This document shows positions 16,951 to 25,558 of a stretch of DNA of 35,027 bases, one piece after another. A program made the position numbers and the translations under genes. The stretch covers positions 1 to 35,027 of the forward strand of contig NZ_SOHK01000024.1 of the NCBI RefSeq assembly GCF_004404055.1, given 5' to 3'. The notes under the pieces were generated by a model, which was not told where the DNA came from, did not search any database, and was given only the letters and a program-made list of their open reading frames with translations. This DNA comes from Cryobacterium ruanii. Lineage in GTDB: Bacteria > Actinomycetota > Actinomycetes > Actinomycetales > Microbacteriaceae. The number at the start of each line of letters is the position of its first letter. Position 1 is the stretch's first letter.

Positions 16951-17947
16951 GCGTTACACGATCATTCCGGTCGGTATCACCCGGGATGGCGCGTTCGTGC
17001 TCGAAGACAACGACCCGGCGAAGTTCTCGCTGAATGCAGAGACATTGCCGGTCGTCGCCGATAACGGTACCCGGGTGCGCTGGCCACAGAGTGCGTCGAG
17101 CCGGGAACTGACCGTCGTCGACGGCTCGGGGGAGCGAACGCTGGGCTCCATCGACCTTATATTCCCGATTTTGCATGGACCGTTCGGCGAGGACGGTACC
17201 ATCCAGGGCCTGCTCGACCTGCTCGGCCTGCCGTACGTCGGGTCGGGAGTGCTGGCATCCGCTTTGGGGATGGACAAGCACTTCGCCAAGACCGTCTTTC
17301 AACAGGCAGCACTACCGGTTGCGCCGTGGCGCACACTCACAGCGGATGACTGGGCAGAGTCCCCCGGAATGGCCTATGCCGCCCTCGAACAGCTGGGCCT
17401 GCCCGCCTTCGTGAAGCCGGCGCGTGCCGGGTCGAGCGTGGGCGTGAGCAAGGTCTCGACACCGGACCAGCTGGCGGAGGCCATGATAAATGGGCTCGCC
17501 GAAGACACCAAGGTGCTCATCGAATCCGGGCTGATCGGTCGGGAGCTGGAGATCGCCGTGCTGCAGGGCCGGCCGGGGGAGCCGACCCGCGCGTCCGTGG
17601 CCGGTGAGGTCGTCGTGACCGGCCGCGACTTCTATGACTTCGCGGCGAAGTACCAGGGCGCGCCGGGTGTCGACCTGGTCTGCCCGGCGCCCCTGGCACC
17701 GCACGAGCTGGCCGACGTTCAGCGCCTCGCCATCGCAGCGTTCGAGGCGATCGGCGGTGCCGGACTGGCCCGGGTGGACTTCTTTCTCACCGACTCGGGA
17801 TGGGTGATCAACGAGATCAACACCATGCCTGGCTTCACGAGCATCTCCATGTTTCCGAGCTGCTGGCTGGCGAGCGGCTACACCTATCCCGAACTGATCG
17901 ACGAACTCATCGCGGTGGCCGTCGCCCACGCCCGCCACGGTTCCTGA
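16850..17947 (+). CDS. ddl: D-alanine--D-alanine ligase
   Basis: A 365-residue ATP-grasp enzyme making D-Ala-D-Ala for the peptidoglycan stem. The N-terminal VVLLFGGRSSEHSISCATAG, the HGPFGEDGTIQGLL loop, ATP-grasp lysine in KPARAGSSVGVSKV, and the metal-binding C-terminal block NEINTMPGFTSISMFP are all present. ATG at 16850 has GAAAGGA upstream; a TTG at 16844 is the only other start. It begins inside the 3' end of gpsA. The downstream DUF3515 gene is convergent, ending 8 bases past the ddl stop. Confidence 0.96.
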   Translation: MDKLTVVLLFGGRSSEHSISCATAGGVLAALDPERYTIIPVGITRDGAFVLEDNDPAKFSLNAETLPVVADNGTRVRWPQSASSRELTVVDGSGERTLGSIDLIFPILHGPFGEDGTIQGLLDLLGLPYVGSGVLASALGMDKHFAKTVFQQAALPVAPWRTLTADDWAESPGMAYAALEQLGLPAFVKPARAGSSVGVSKVSTPDQLAEAMINGLAEDTKVLIESGLIGRELEIAVLQGRPGEPTRASVAGEVVVTGRDFYDFAAKYQGAPGVDLVCPAPLAPHELADVQRLAIAAFEAIGGAGLARVDFFLTDSGWVINEINTMPGFTSISMFPSCWLASGYTYPELIDELIAVAVAHARHGS

Positions 17948-17955
17948 CCAGGGGT

Positions 17956-18480
17956 TTACGGGGCGCTCGTGGCCCCATCGGTGGGCAGCTGCACGTCTTC
18001 GGCGCCGACACAGGCACCGGTCGCGGGCAGGTAACCGACCGCGTTGGCAACGTCGATCAGTGCGGTGGAGCCGCTCACCGCTTCGGAGTCGATCACAATC
18101 TCGATGGCCGGGTTGCGCCCGTATGTCGTGTAGCGGTAGGTCGGTGCTTCTGAGTCGTCTTCGATCCAGTCGATGCCGTTGATGTTCAGGCACGGCAACG
18201 TTGTGGGCACCGGCACCGTCACCCCGCAGTGCAACAGCACGCTGGCTGGGTCGCCCCAGGCGCCGGTTGCCTGCGCGTTCGTCTCGCGCGACGCCTGGTC
18301 GGCAACGGTCGACGGCAGGTGCACGATCACGTCGGCGCAGGCCACGTTGGTGGCGTCGGCGGCCGGCGTCAGCGGCACGGCAGCGGCGCAGCCGGCCAGC
18401 AGCAGCGAACTCGCGAGAACGGTGACGGCGGCGAAGGAACGAAGGGGCGCGGAGCGCGGGAGTAGGAATCGGTGAGACAT
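17956..18480 (-). CDS. DUF3515 family lipoprotein
   Basis: A 174-residue predicted lipoprotein. A basic N-terminus and hydrophobic stretch lead to the lipobox LLLAGC with acylation at Cys31, followed by an Ala-rich linker and a compact secreted domain with ADVIVHLPSTVADQ and CLNINGIDWIEDD text typical of DUF3515. Function is unknown. In actinobacteria it commonly sits beside ddl and thiL, as here. ATG at 18480 (or 18483) is chosen because TAGCCT lies 7 bases upstream on the minus strand and the longer frame lacks a signal peptide. Its promoter overlaps that of thiL. Confidence 0.88.
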   Translation of the reverse strand: MSHRFLLPRSAPLRSFAAVTVLASSLLLAGCAAAVPLTPAADATNVACADVIVHLPSTVADQASRETNAQATGAWGDPASVLLHCGVTVPVPTTLPCLNINGIDWIEDDSEAPTYRYTTYGRNPAIEIVIDSEAVSGSTALIDVANAVGYLPATGACVGAEDVQLPTDGATSAP

Positions 18481-18487
18481 CATATTC

Positions 18488-18493
18488 AGGCTA
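18488..18493 (-). promoter_or_regulatory. -10 box (TAGCCT) for the leaderless DUF3515 gene
   Basis: The minus-strand TAGCCT ends 7 bases before ATG 18480. It overlaps by two bases the plus-strand box predicted for thiL, so the two promoters could not both be occupied at once. Confidence 0.5.
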
Positions 18494-18497
18494 CCGT
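18492..18497 (+). promoter_or_regulatory. -10 box (TACCGT) for leaderless thiL
   Basis: TACCGT is followed by exactly 7 bases and then the ATG of thiL at 18505. There is no ribosome-binding site in the 7 bases. No -35 is recognised. Confidence 0.45.
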
Positions 18498-18504
18498 TTC
18501 TTAC

Positions 18505-19542
18505 ATGACCACCGCAGCGGATGCCCCGCTTCCAGCCTCGCGCTCCGCCGCGTCCGAAACTCTTGCCGACCTGAGCGAAGGGGCCGTGCTCGGGCGGATC
18601 TTTCCCCGGCTGCCGACGGCAACGGCGCAGCTTCTCGGCCCCGGTGATGACGCGGCGGTCATCTCCGCGCCCGACGGACGCTTCGTGGTCACGACCGACA
18701 TGATGATTCAGGGGCCGGACTTTCGCCTCGCCTGGTCGACGCCGCACGACCTCGGTTGGAAGGCAGCCGCCACCAACCTCTCCGACGTAGCCGCGATGGG
18801 CGCCCGACCGACCGCCCTCGTCGTAGCGATCGCCGCACCACCGTCAACGCCCGTGTCGGTGCTCGAGGGCATCGCCGACGGCTTGCGGGACTGCTGCGAG
18901 GCCCTCGCCCCCGGCTGCGGTGTCGTTGGCGGCGATCTGTCGGCCTCAGACGCGCTCACCCTCGCCGTGACGGCGTTTGGCGACCTGGAGGGCCGTTCAC
19001 CCGTGCTGCGCTCGGGAGCACGCCCCGGCGACACCGTGGCGCTCGCCGGACGGCTCGGTGATGCCGGTATCGGCCTCGAACTGTTGTTTCGCCTCGGCGT
19101 TGACGCCGACGGGGTTCCCGACTTCGATCGGTCCAACACCCTCAAGCTCACCCACCCCAGCGAAGTGGCCGCGCAGCTCACCCCGGTACCGCCGATTGAC
19201 AGTGGCCCCCTCGCCGCCCTCGCCGGTGCCACCGCCATGCTCGACGTCTCCGACGGTCTAGCCATCGACGCCGGCCGGATCGCCCGGGCGAGCGGAGTCG
19301 GCATCGATTTCGACTCCGCGTGCCTGGGCGAGCGCATCGAGGTCGCCCTCGGGGGCGGCGAAGACCACGGGCTGCTCGCCACTTTCCCGCCCGACATCGT
19401 TCTGCCGCCCGGCTTTCGCCGTCTCGGAACGGTCGTGGCGGCATCCGCTTCGATCGTGGCGGGAACGATCACGCTTGACGGCGCCCCACACGACCAGGTC
19501 GGGTGGGACCCATACCGGGGCTGGGACGGTGCTGCCGGCTAA
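18505..19542 (+). CDS. thiL: Thiamine-monophosphate kinase
   Basis: A 345-residue enzyme of the PurM/AIR-synthase fold that phosphorylates thiamine monophosphate to the active diphosphate. Motifs: LGPGDDAAVI, VVTTDMMIQGPDFRL, KAAATNLSDVAAMGARPTA, VGGDLS, DVSDGLAIDAGRIA and the C-terminal GGGEDHGLLATF. An upstream in-frame start at 18472 would overlap the divergent lipoprotein gene; ATG at 18505 is favoured by the TACCGT box 7 bases before it. No other thiamine gene is nearby. It overlaps the end of convergent rsmD by 3 bases. Confidence 0.95.
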   Translation: MTTAADAPLPASRSAASETLADLSEGAVLGRIFPRLPTATAQLLGPGDDAAVISAPDGRFVVTTDMMIQGPDFRLAWSTPHDLGWKAAATNLSDVAAMGARPTALVVAIAAPPSTPVSVLEGIADGLRDCCEALAPGCGVVGGDLSASDALTLAVTAFGDLEGRSPVLRSGARPGDTVALAGRLGDAGIGLELLFRLGVDADGVPDFDRSNTLKLTHPSEVAAQLTPVPPIDSGPLAALAGATAMLDVSDGLAIDAGRIARASGVGIDFDSACLGERIEVALGGGEDHGLLATFPPDIVLPPGFRRLGTVVAASASIVAGTITLDGAPHDQVGWDPYRGWDGAAG

Positions 19543-20114
19543 TCCACGTCGGCGGGTGCGGCATACCAGACGGTCGTGTCGCCATAGTCCTTGCGGCGCT
19601 CCAAGACCAGTCCCGCGCCCCACTCGGGCTCGGGCGAGCGCGAGCTGCGTTCCAGCACCACGAGCGCGTCGTCGGCCAGCAGCGGTGCCAGCGCACTCAA
19701 ATTGTGGCCCAACTCAACCTCAGTCAGATCGTAGGGCGGGTCGATGAAAACGACGTCGAAACCGTCCTTGGTGGCCGCCAAAAACGACTGGACCGCCTGC
19801 GATGACACCGCGATCTTCAACTCGGTGCCCTTCGGTGCTGACCGCTGCACCGCCTCGCCGTTCTTGCGGCACATGGCCGCCGCGCCATAACTGTTCTCGA
19901 CAAGCGTCACCACGCGCGCGCCCCGGCTCGCAGCCTCGAGCCCCAACGCGCCCGATCCCGCATACAGGTCCAGCACGCGCATGCCATGCAGGGCATCGAG
20001 GGAGTCGAGGGCCGAGAAGATAGCTTCCCGCACTCGATCGCTGGTCGGCCGGGTACCGGACTTGGGAACCGTCAAAGTCAAGGAGCCGGCAAACCCGGAA
20101 ATAATTCGCGTCAT
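19539..20114 (-). CDS. rsmD: 16S rRNA (guanine966-N2)-methyltransferase
   Basis: A 191-residue RsmD-family enzyme. The N-terminal RIISGFAGSLTLTVPKSGTRPTSDRVREAIFS block is diagnostic. SAM motif I is DLYAGSGALGLEAASRGA and the catalytic motif is DPPYDL. It methylates G966 of 16S rRNA in the 30S head. Its stop lies inside the thiL stop region on the other strand. It is divergent from recG with 133 bases between. A TAGGCT box at 20125-20130 on the minus strand would give a leader of only about 3 bases. Confidence 0.94.
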   Translation of the reverse strand: MTRIISGFAGSLTLTVPKSGTRPTSDRVREAIFSALDSLDALHGMRVLDLYAGSGALGLEAASRGARVVTLVENSYGAAAMCRKNGEAVQRSAPKGTELKIAVSSQAVQSFLAATKDGFDVVFIDPPYDLTEVELGHNLSALAPLLADDALVVLERSSRSPEPEWGAGLVLERRKDYGDTTVWYAAPADVD

Positions 20115-20235
20115 AACCCTACTGAGCCTAGCTGCCGCCCAGGCAGCCGCTGGAAGGCAGTGAACGCGAGAGAACTGTGTTGGCGCCGCCGACCCGCAGC
20201 GATTCCGCTACATCACTCCTGTCAGCCCCCCGGTT

Positions 20236-20241
20236 TACGAT
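20236..20241 (+). promoter_or_regulatory. Possible -10 box (TACGAT) for recG
   Basis: TACGAT ends 6 bases before the recG ATG at 20248, the leaderless spacing. The bases between include GGAG, so a conventional ribosome site on a longer transcript is also possible. Confidence 0.35.
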
Positions 20242-20247
20242 GGAGCC

Positions 20248-22497
20248 ATGACCGATTCGAGCGCTGCGCATGGCCCCGAATTCGATGGGGTTGCCTTGCC
20301 AGCTCAGCAGCCTGAAACGATCAACCTGGACACCCACCTGAATGAGGTCCTTGGCGTGCCGAAAGCGTCAGCGCTCGGCAAGGCCTTCGGCTTTCAGACC
20401 GTCAGTGACCTGCTCAGCCATTACCCGCGCGACTACGCAGACCGCGAAGTGCTGCGGCCGCTGAACCAGGTCACCCCCGGCGCCAACATCACGGTCATCG
20501 CCGACATCATCTCGGCTCACGAGAAACGCATGTCGTCCCGGGCCGGCACAATCGTCGAGGTGGTGATCTCCGACGGCGGAGGCCAGTTCACCCTCACGTT
20601 CTTCGGCAAAAATAACCAGCAGTGGCGCCTTGACCAACTGCGGCCCGGCTTGCGCGGCAGCTTTTCCGGCAAAGTGCGTGTCTACCAGGGCCAGAGTCAA
20701 CTGGCGAACCCGGCGTACAGGACGTTTGAGAGCGAAGAAGAAGAGGCACGCGACGACCCGGCCGTGCGCTTGCGCCACAAGGCACTCATTCCCATTTATG
20801 CGGCCACCGCCGCAGAGACGAGCTGGAACCTGCAGACCATGATCGACCAGGTGCTCGGGCGTGTGGGCACGCTGCCTGATCCCGTTCCCCAGGATTTGCG
20901 GGTCGAGCACGGTCTGCTCGACCACACCCAGGCCATCCGCTGGATTCACAGCCCTGACAACAAAGAACAGTGGATGGCCGCGCAAGAGACGTTGCGGTTC
21001 TCCGAGGCCTGGGTTCTGCAGTGCGCCCTCATGCAGCGGCATCGTCTTGCGCGGGAGCGCCGCACCCGGCCGCGCGTGCCACTGCCGGGCGGGTACCTCG
21101 AACGCTTCGACGCCGCCCTGCCGTTCGTGCTCACGGTCGACCAGAAGATCTGTGCCGTTGAAATCGCCACCGACATGGCCGGGTCCGGCCCGATGAACCG
21201 GCTGCTGCAGGGCGAGGTTGGATCGGGTAAAACCGTCGTGGCGTTGCGGGCCATGCTCGCCGTGGCCGACAGCGGCGGCCAAACGGCACTGCTGGCACCG
21301 ACCGAGGTTCTCGCCGGGCAACACCTGCGGTCGATCACGACGCTGCTCGGGCCCGATCTCGCGGCTGAACTCATGCCGACCCTGCTCACCGGCAAGCTTG
21401 CCGTCGCGCAGAAGCGCAAGGCGCTGCTGCGCACCGTGTCGGGTCAGTCGCGCATCGTGATCGGTACCCACGCCCTGCTGAGCGACACCGTGACCTTCTT
21501 CGATCTCGGACTGATCGTGATCGACGAGCAGCACCGGTTCGGCGTCGACCAGCGCGAAACCCTGCGGCTCAAGGGAGCCGAACCACCGCACGTTCTCGTG
21601 ATGACGGCCACGCCGATTCCGCGCACCATCGCCATGACCGTGTTCGGCGACCTCGACGTGAGCACCATTCGCATGCTGCCTGCAGGGCGCCAGGGCATCA
21701 CGAGCATCGTCGTACCGCTGGCCGAAAACCCGACCTGGTTCCAACGCATCTGGACCAAACTTGCCGAAGAGCTCGCGCTCGGCCGTCAGGCTTTTGTGGT
21801 CTGCCCGGCAATCTCTCCGGCCGAGATCGAAGACGGAACCGACGCCGAGGCGCCGCCGCCGGGCGATGACGACCCGAAGACTCCGCTCGCCAATGTGGAG
21901 ACCGTGCACGAAAGGCTTCGCGGATTCGCACCGCTGGCCGGATACCGCATTGAGGCCTTGCACGGACGCATGACGAGCGACGAGAAAGATCGCATCATGC
22001 GCGCGTTCGCCGCCGGTGAGATCGATGTTCTCGTGGCAACGACCGTGATCGAGGTCGGTGTCGACGTTCCCAACGCCTCGGCCATGGTCGTGCTCGACGC
22101 CGACCGGTTCGGTGTCTCCCAACTGCACCAACTGCGCGGCCGCGTCGGCCGTGGCGGCGTACCGGGATTGTGCCTGCTGGTGACCAATTCGCGGCCAGGG
22201 TCGCCGTCCCGCCAGCGCATCGGCGATGTCGCCGCGACGCTCGATGGATTTGTGCTCGCCGAACTCGACCTTGCCCTGCGCCGTGAGGGCAACGTTCTCG
22301 GCGACATGCAATCCGGCGACGGCTCGAAACTGCGTTTCTTGCGGGTGGCGGTCGACGGCGACATGATCGCCGAGGTGCGACAGGCCGCCTACCACCTCGT
22401 GATCGGCGACCCGGGTATCCGCACCAACCCGGCGCTGCGCGGCGCGATCGCGCGTCGGCTGAACGAATCGGAGCGTACGTGGCTCAACAAGAACTGA
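20248..22497 (+). CDS. recG: ATP-dependent DNA helicase RecG
   Basis: A 749-residue superfamily 2 helicase that remodels stalled forks and Holliday junctions. The N-terminal OB-fold wedge domain includes DLLSHYPRDYADR and VTPGANITVIADI. The helicase core has Walker A GEVGSGKT, ALLAPTEVLAGQH, the DEQHRFG box, TATPIPRTIAMT, then LHGRMTSDEKDRIM, ATTVIEVGVDVPNA and QLRGRVGRG. Length and order match the family. It is the first plus-strand gene after the divergent rsmD. coaD follows after 63 bases with its own predicted promoter. Confidence 0.97.
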   Translation: MTDSSAAHGPEFDGVALPAQQPETINLDTHLNEVLGVPKASALGKAFGFQTVSDLLSHYPRDYADREVLRPLNQVTPGANITVIADIISAHEKRMSSRAGTIVEVVISDGGGQFTLTFFGKNNQQWRLDQLRPGLRGSFSGKVRVYQGQSQLANPAYRTFESEEEEARDDPAVRLRHKALIPIYAATAAETSWNLQTMIDQVLGRVGTLPDPVPQDLRVEHGLLDHTQAIRWIHSPDNKEQWMAAQETLRFSEAWVLQCALMQRHRLARERRTRPRVPLPGGYLERFDAALPFVLTVDQKICAVEIATDMAGSGPMNRLLQGEVGSGKTVVALRAMLAVADSGGQTALLAPTEVLAGQHLRSITTLLGPDLAAELMPTLLTGKLAVAQKRKALLRTVSGQSRIVIGTHALLSDTVTFFDLGLIVIDEQHRFGVDQRETLRLKGAEPPHVLVMTATPIPRTIAMTVFGDLDVSTIRMLPAGRQGITSIVVPLAENPTWFQRIWTKLAEELALGRQAFVVCPAISPAEIEDGTDAEAPPPGDDDPKTPLANVETVHERLRGFAPLAGYRIEALHGRMTSDEKDRIMRAFAAGEIDVLVATTVIEVGVDVPNASAMVVLDADRFGVSQLHQLRGRVGRGGVPGLCLLVTNSRPGSPSRQRIGDVAATLDGFVLAELDLALRREGNVLGDMQSGDGSKLRFLRVAVDGDMIAEVRQAAYHLVIGDPGIRTNPALRGAIARRLNESERTWLNKN

Positions 22498-22548
22498 TCA
22501 GTCAACTTCGAGTGGATGCACCGGGCAGCGCCGGTCAGCCTGTGGCAG

Positions 22549-22554
22549 TAGGGT
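22549..22554 (+). promoter_or_regulatory. -10 box (TAGGGT) for leaderless coaD
   Basis: TAGGGT ends 6 bases before ATG 22561. There is no Shine-Dalgarno sequence in the gap. Confidence 0.5.
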
Positions 22555-22560
22555 GTGATC

Positions 22561-23049
22561 ATGCGCCGGATCGCCGTTGTCCCTGGATCATTTGACCCCG
22601 TTACCCTGGGCCACTTGGACGTGATCGATCGAGCGGCCGGCCTGTTCGACGAGCTCCATGTGCTCGTGGTGCACAACCCCGACAAATCAGCCTTGTTGCC
22701 GATCAGCCAGCGCGTGGCTCTGCTGGAACAGGCCATCACAGAGGCGGGGCTGCCGACCAACATCGTGGTCGCCAGCTGGAGCATGGGTTTGCTCGTGGAC
22801 TACTGCATGGACGTCGGGGCGAGCGTGCTCGTGAAAGGCATCCGCTCGCAGGTCGATGTGGCCTATGAGACGCCGATGGCCATCGTCAATCGCAACCTAG
22901 CTGCCGTTGAAACTGTGTTCCTGCTGCCCGATCCGGCCAACGCCCACGTTTCCAGCTCGCTGGTGCGCCAGGTTGCCGGTCTCGGCGGCGACGTCTCGCC
23001 CTACGTGCCGCGGGCCGTGGCCGAGTACCTGGAGCGTTCGCGGGTATGA
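22561..23049 (+). CDS. coaD: Phosphopantetheine adenylyltransferase
   Basis: A 162-residue nucleotidyltransferase making dephospho-CoA from 4'-phosphopantetheine and ATP. It has the N-terminal [17 protein letters not shown] (T/HxGH class), [12 protein letters not shown] for the pantetheine site and the C-terminal [12 protein letters not shown] loop. ATG at 22561 is preferred over an in-frame GTG at 22555, which falls between the -10 box and the predicted start point. Its stop overlaps the MoxR start as ATGA, so the next gene is translationally coupled. Confidence 0.96.
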   Translation: MRRIAVVPGSFDPVTLGHLDVIDRAAGLFDELHVLVVHNPDKSALLPISQRVALLEQAITEAGLPTNIVVASWSMGLLVDYCMDVGASVLVKGIRSQVDVAYETPMAIVNRNLAAVETVFLLPDPANAHVSSSLVRQVAGLGGDVSPYVPRAVAEYLERSRV

Positions 23050-24170
23050 ACCTCAAACCGACTCGCTCCTCTGCGGAACTGGCGTCGGTTCCGGCGGAAG
23101 AAACTGCGCCCTTCACCACCGCGTCGGCCGGTGATCTCAGTGAGCTACAAGCCGCCGGGCGCATGGTGATGCGCAATGTCGAGACGGTCATCGACGGCAA
23201 ACACGATGCCGTCCAGATCGCTCTGACGGTTCTGCTGGCCGAGGGGCACCTCTTGATCGAGGACGTTCCCGGTGTCGGCAAGACCATGCTCGCCAAGGCT
23301 CTCGCCCGGTCCGTGGACTGCAGCGTCGGTCGAATCCAATTCACGCCCGACCTGCTGCCCTCCGATGTGACCGGGGTGTCGGTGTTCAACCAGGCTGAGC
23401 GCCGGTTCGAGTTCAAGCCCGGCCCGGTCTTTGCCAACATCGTCATCGGTGACGAAATCAATCGGGCGAGCCCGAAGACCCAGTCGGCGCTGCTGGAATC
23501 GATGGAGGAGCGCCAGGTCACCGTCGACGGCATCACCTACCCGCTCGCCCTGCCGTTCACCGTCATCGCCACCCAGAACCCGATCGAGATGGAGGGCACC
23601 TACGCCCTGCCGGAAGCCCAACGGGACCGGTTCATGGCCCGCATCTCGATGGGCTATCCCGACTCTGACTCGGAGCTTGCGATGCTCGACTCGCGTGACA
23701 CCGCCAGCCCGCTCGCCTTGATCTCGGCCGTGGTATCGGGGGAGATGCTGCGGGACATGATGCTCACCGCGCGAGCAGTTTTCGCCTCCGGCGCCGTCAA
23801 AGAGTACGCGGTCAATCTGGTTCGAGCCACCCGCGACGACCGCGACCTACGCCTCGGAGCCAGCCCGCGCGCGACCCTTCAGCTGATTCGGGCGGCGAAG
23901 GCCCAGGCCGCGTTGAGCGGTCGCGATTACGTGCTGCCCGATGATATCGACTCGCTCGCGGTGGCTGTCCTCGGCCACCGGCTGGTCCCGACCAGCCGTG
24001 CGTTGGGGCACCATCACCAGGACAGCGGCCCAGTGATCGACGATATCGTGCGCCGCATTCTCGCCGATACGCCGGTGCCGGTCGGAGCAGGGGCATCCAC
24101 TCGATTTGAATCGGTGCCGCCCGTCCGGGCCGTTCCGCCTCGCCCTGTGGGTTCCACCGAAGCGTCGTAG
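23046..24170 (+). CDS. MoxR-family AAA+ ATPase
   Basis: A 374-residue AAA+ chaperone-like ATPase. Walker A is [16 protein letters not shown], Walker B is [20 protein letters not shown], sensor 1 is [23 protein letters not shown], and the lid carries [19 protein letters not shown]. These define the MoxR group, usually paired with DUF58 and von Willebrand or transglutaminase proteins; the DUF58 and transglutaminase genes follow directly. The N-terminal 35 residues are variable. It is presumed to assist folding or assembly of the envelope proteins encoded beside it. The ATG overlaps coaD by 4 bases. Confidence 0.94.
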   Translation: MNLKPTRSSAELASVPAEETAPFTTASAGDLSELQAAGRMVMRNVETVIDGKHDAVQIALTVLLAEGHLLIEDVPGVGKTMLAKALARSVDCSVGRIQFTPDLLPSDVTGVSVFNQAERRFEFKPGPVFANIVIGDEINRASPKTQSALLESMEERQVTVDGITYPLALPFTVIATQNPIEMEGTYALPEAQRDRFMARISMGYPDSDSELAMLDSRDTASPLALISAVVSGEMLRDMMLTARAVFASGAVKEYAVNLVRATRDDRDLRLGASPRATLQLIRAAKAQAALSGRDYVLPDDIDSLAVAVLGHRLVPTSRALGHHHQDSGPVIDDIVRRILADTPVPVGAGASTRFESVPPVRAVPPRPVGSTEAS

Positions 24171-24172
24171 AC

Positions 24173-25558
24173 ATGGCCGCGCGCGGGGTGAGGGAGTCCG
24201 GGCCGGCGGCCAACGCCGAGTGGTTCACACGGTTGTCCACCCGATTCGCCACGCGCCTCACCCTGCGAGGCCTGGTATTCCTCGCCGTCGGGGTCGTGCT
24301 CTTCGCCAACGCGGTGTTCGCGAACAGCCGCGACCTGCTGTTCGTCGCCAGCTTCCTGATCATGGCACCGCTCGTTGCGGCCGCGTACGTGTCACTTCAT
24401 CCGGCACGGGTCGAGGTGACCCGGGTCTTTCGGCCGCCGATCGTGCCGGTTGGCGGCGAAAGCCTGGTGTCCCTGCAACTGCACAATCTGTCGGCTGCGC
24501 CGCTCGGTGGTGCCTCGTGGACCGACACTCCGTCACCGGGTATTGAGACTCCGCCGGCGGCCGTACTCCCGCTCGTGAGCCGGGACGGGGCGGCCGGCGA
24601 CTCTGTGCGGCTGGAATACTCCGTCGTAGCGCGCCACCGCGGCGTCTACGACGTCGGCCCCCTGCGGGTATCCAGGCAAGACCCGTTCGGTCTCGCGCAC
24701 AGCGACCGAAACGCTGGTTCCCCCCACGACTTGATCGTGACCCCCCGGGTGACGCCCCTGCCCGCCAGCGGTCTCGCCCAGTCCCGCAATGACGGCTCCA
24801 TTCGAGAACTGGTTCGCCAGGCCGCCCCCACCTCGGACGAACTCATCGCCCGAGAGTACCGCCCGGGCGATGCCTTGCGCCGGGTGAATTGGCCGGCCAC
24901 GGCCCGGCACGGCGAAATCATGGTGCGGCAGGAGGAACAGCGCAGCAATCCAGAAGCCCGCATCGTGCTCGACACGACCCTGGCCGGCGCGGCCGGTCTG
25001 GGTGCCGGCCATGTTCCACCGCATCTGGTGGCCGCTTTCGAACTCGAGATCGAACTAGCGGCATCCGTTGGTATGCACCTGCTCGAGGCCGGATGCCGCC
25101 TCGAAGTGATCGAGCTGGGCGCCAGCCAGCTGCTGCCGGGCGACCAACAGACCCTGGGCGGGCTCCACGGCGATGTTCCCGCCACTTTTCGCGCACCCGG
25201 CGGTGATCGCGCGATGCTCGAGGCCCTCGCGAGCGTGGTTCCGGTGCCGTGGCCGAGTCGCAGCGCTCGCCTAGCCGCGGGGCGCAACGTGCCGGTGCGC
25301 GCCGCGTTTCGCGGGGCACAGCCGGCGGTGCCGACGTTCGCCCTGCTCGTGAGTGTGTCCGAAGCGGATGTCGATGCCCTGGTCACCCTCGCCCGTCACT
25401 GCGAGCCCGCGGTCGCGTTTGTGCAGCGCACCGTTAGCACTCCGGCCCGCGAACGCCTGCAGGATGCCGGCTGGCGCTGTGTTGAGCTTGGTACCACCGA
25501 CGACCTGGAAGACGCGTGGAACGACGTGAGCGGGGAGCGAGGTGCCAGTCATGACTAG
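24173..25558 (+). CDS. DUF58 domain protein
   Basis: A 461-residue membrane protein with two helices near residues 30-70 (LRGLVFLAVGVVLFANAVFA, then LLFVASFLIMAPLVAAAYVSL), an extracytoplasmic or beta-rich segment (HNLSAAPLGG to ARHRGVYDVGPLRVSRQDPFGL), and the DUF58 signature EYRPGDALRRVNWPATARHGEIMVRQEE near residue 230. DUF58 proteins resemble von Willebrand type A folds and work with MoxR ATPases. It starts 2 bases after the MoxR stop and overlaps the transglutaminase gene by 8 bases, so the three form one translational unit. The exact function is unknown. Confidence 0.92.
   Translation: MAARGVRESGPAANAEWFTRLSTRFATRLTLRGLVFLAVGVVLFANAVFANSRDLLFVASFLIMAPLVAAAYVSLHPARVEVTRVFRPPIVPVGGESLVSLQLHNLSAAPLGGASWTDTPSPGIETPPAAVLPLVSRDGAAGDSVRLEYSVVARHRGVYDVGPLRVSRQDPFGLAHSDRNAGSPHDLIVTPRVTPLPASGLAQSRNDGSIRELVRQAAPTSDELIAREYRPGDALRRVNWPATARHGEIMVRQEEQRSNPEARIVLDTTLAGAAGLGAGHVPPHLVAAFELEIELAASVGMHLLEAGCRLEVIELGASQLLPGDQQTLGGLHGDVPATFRAPGGDRAMLEALASVVPVPWPSRSARLAAGRNVPVRAAFRGAQPAVPTFALLVSVSEADVDALVTLARHCEPAVAFVQRTVSTPARERLQDAGWRCVELGTTDDLEDAWNDVSGERGASHD

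Noticed and set aside
17960..17976. Hairpin GGGGC/GCCCC as a ddl terminator
   Set aside because: Only five pairs, inside the 3' end of the DUF3515 gene, and no T-tract on either strand.
20368..22395. 675-codon minus-strand open frame across recG
   Set aside because: Shadow of recG; no domain text and no start context.
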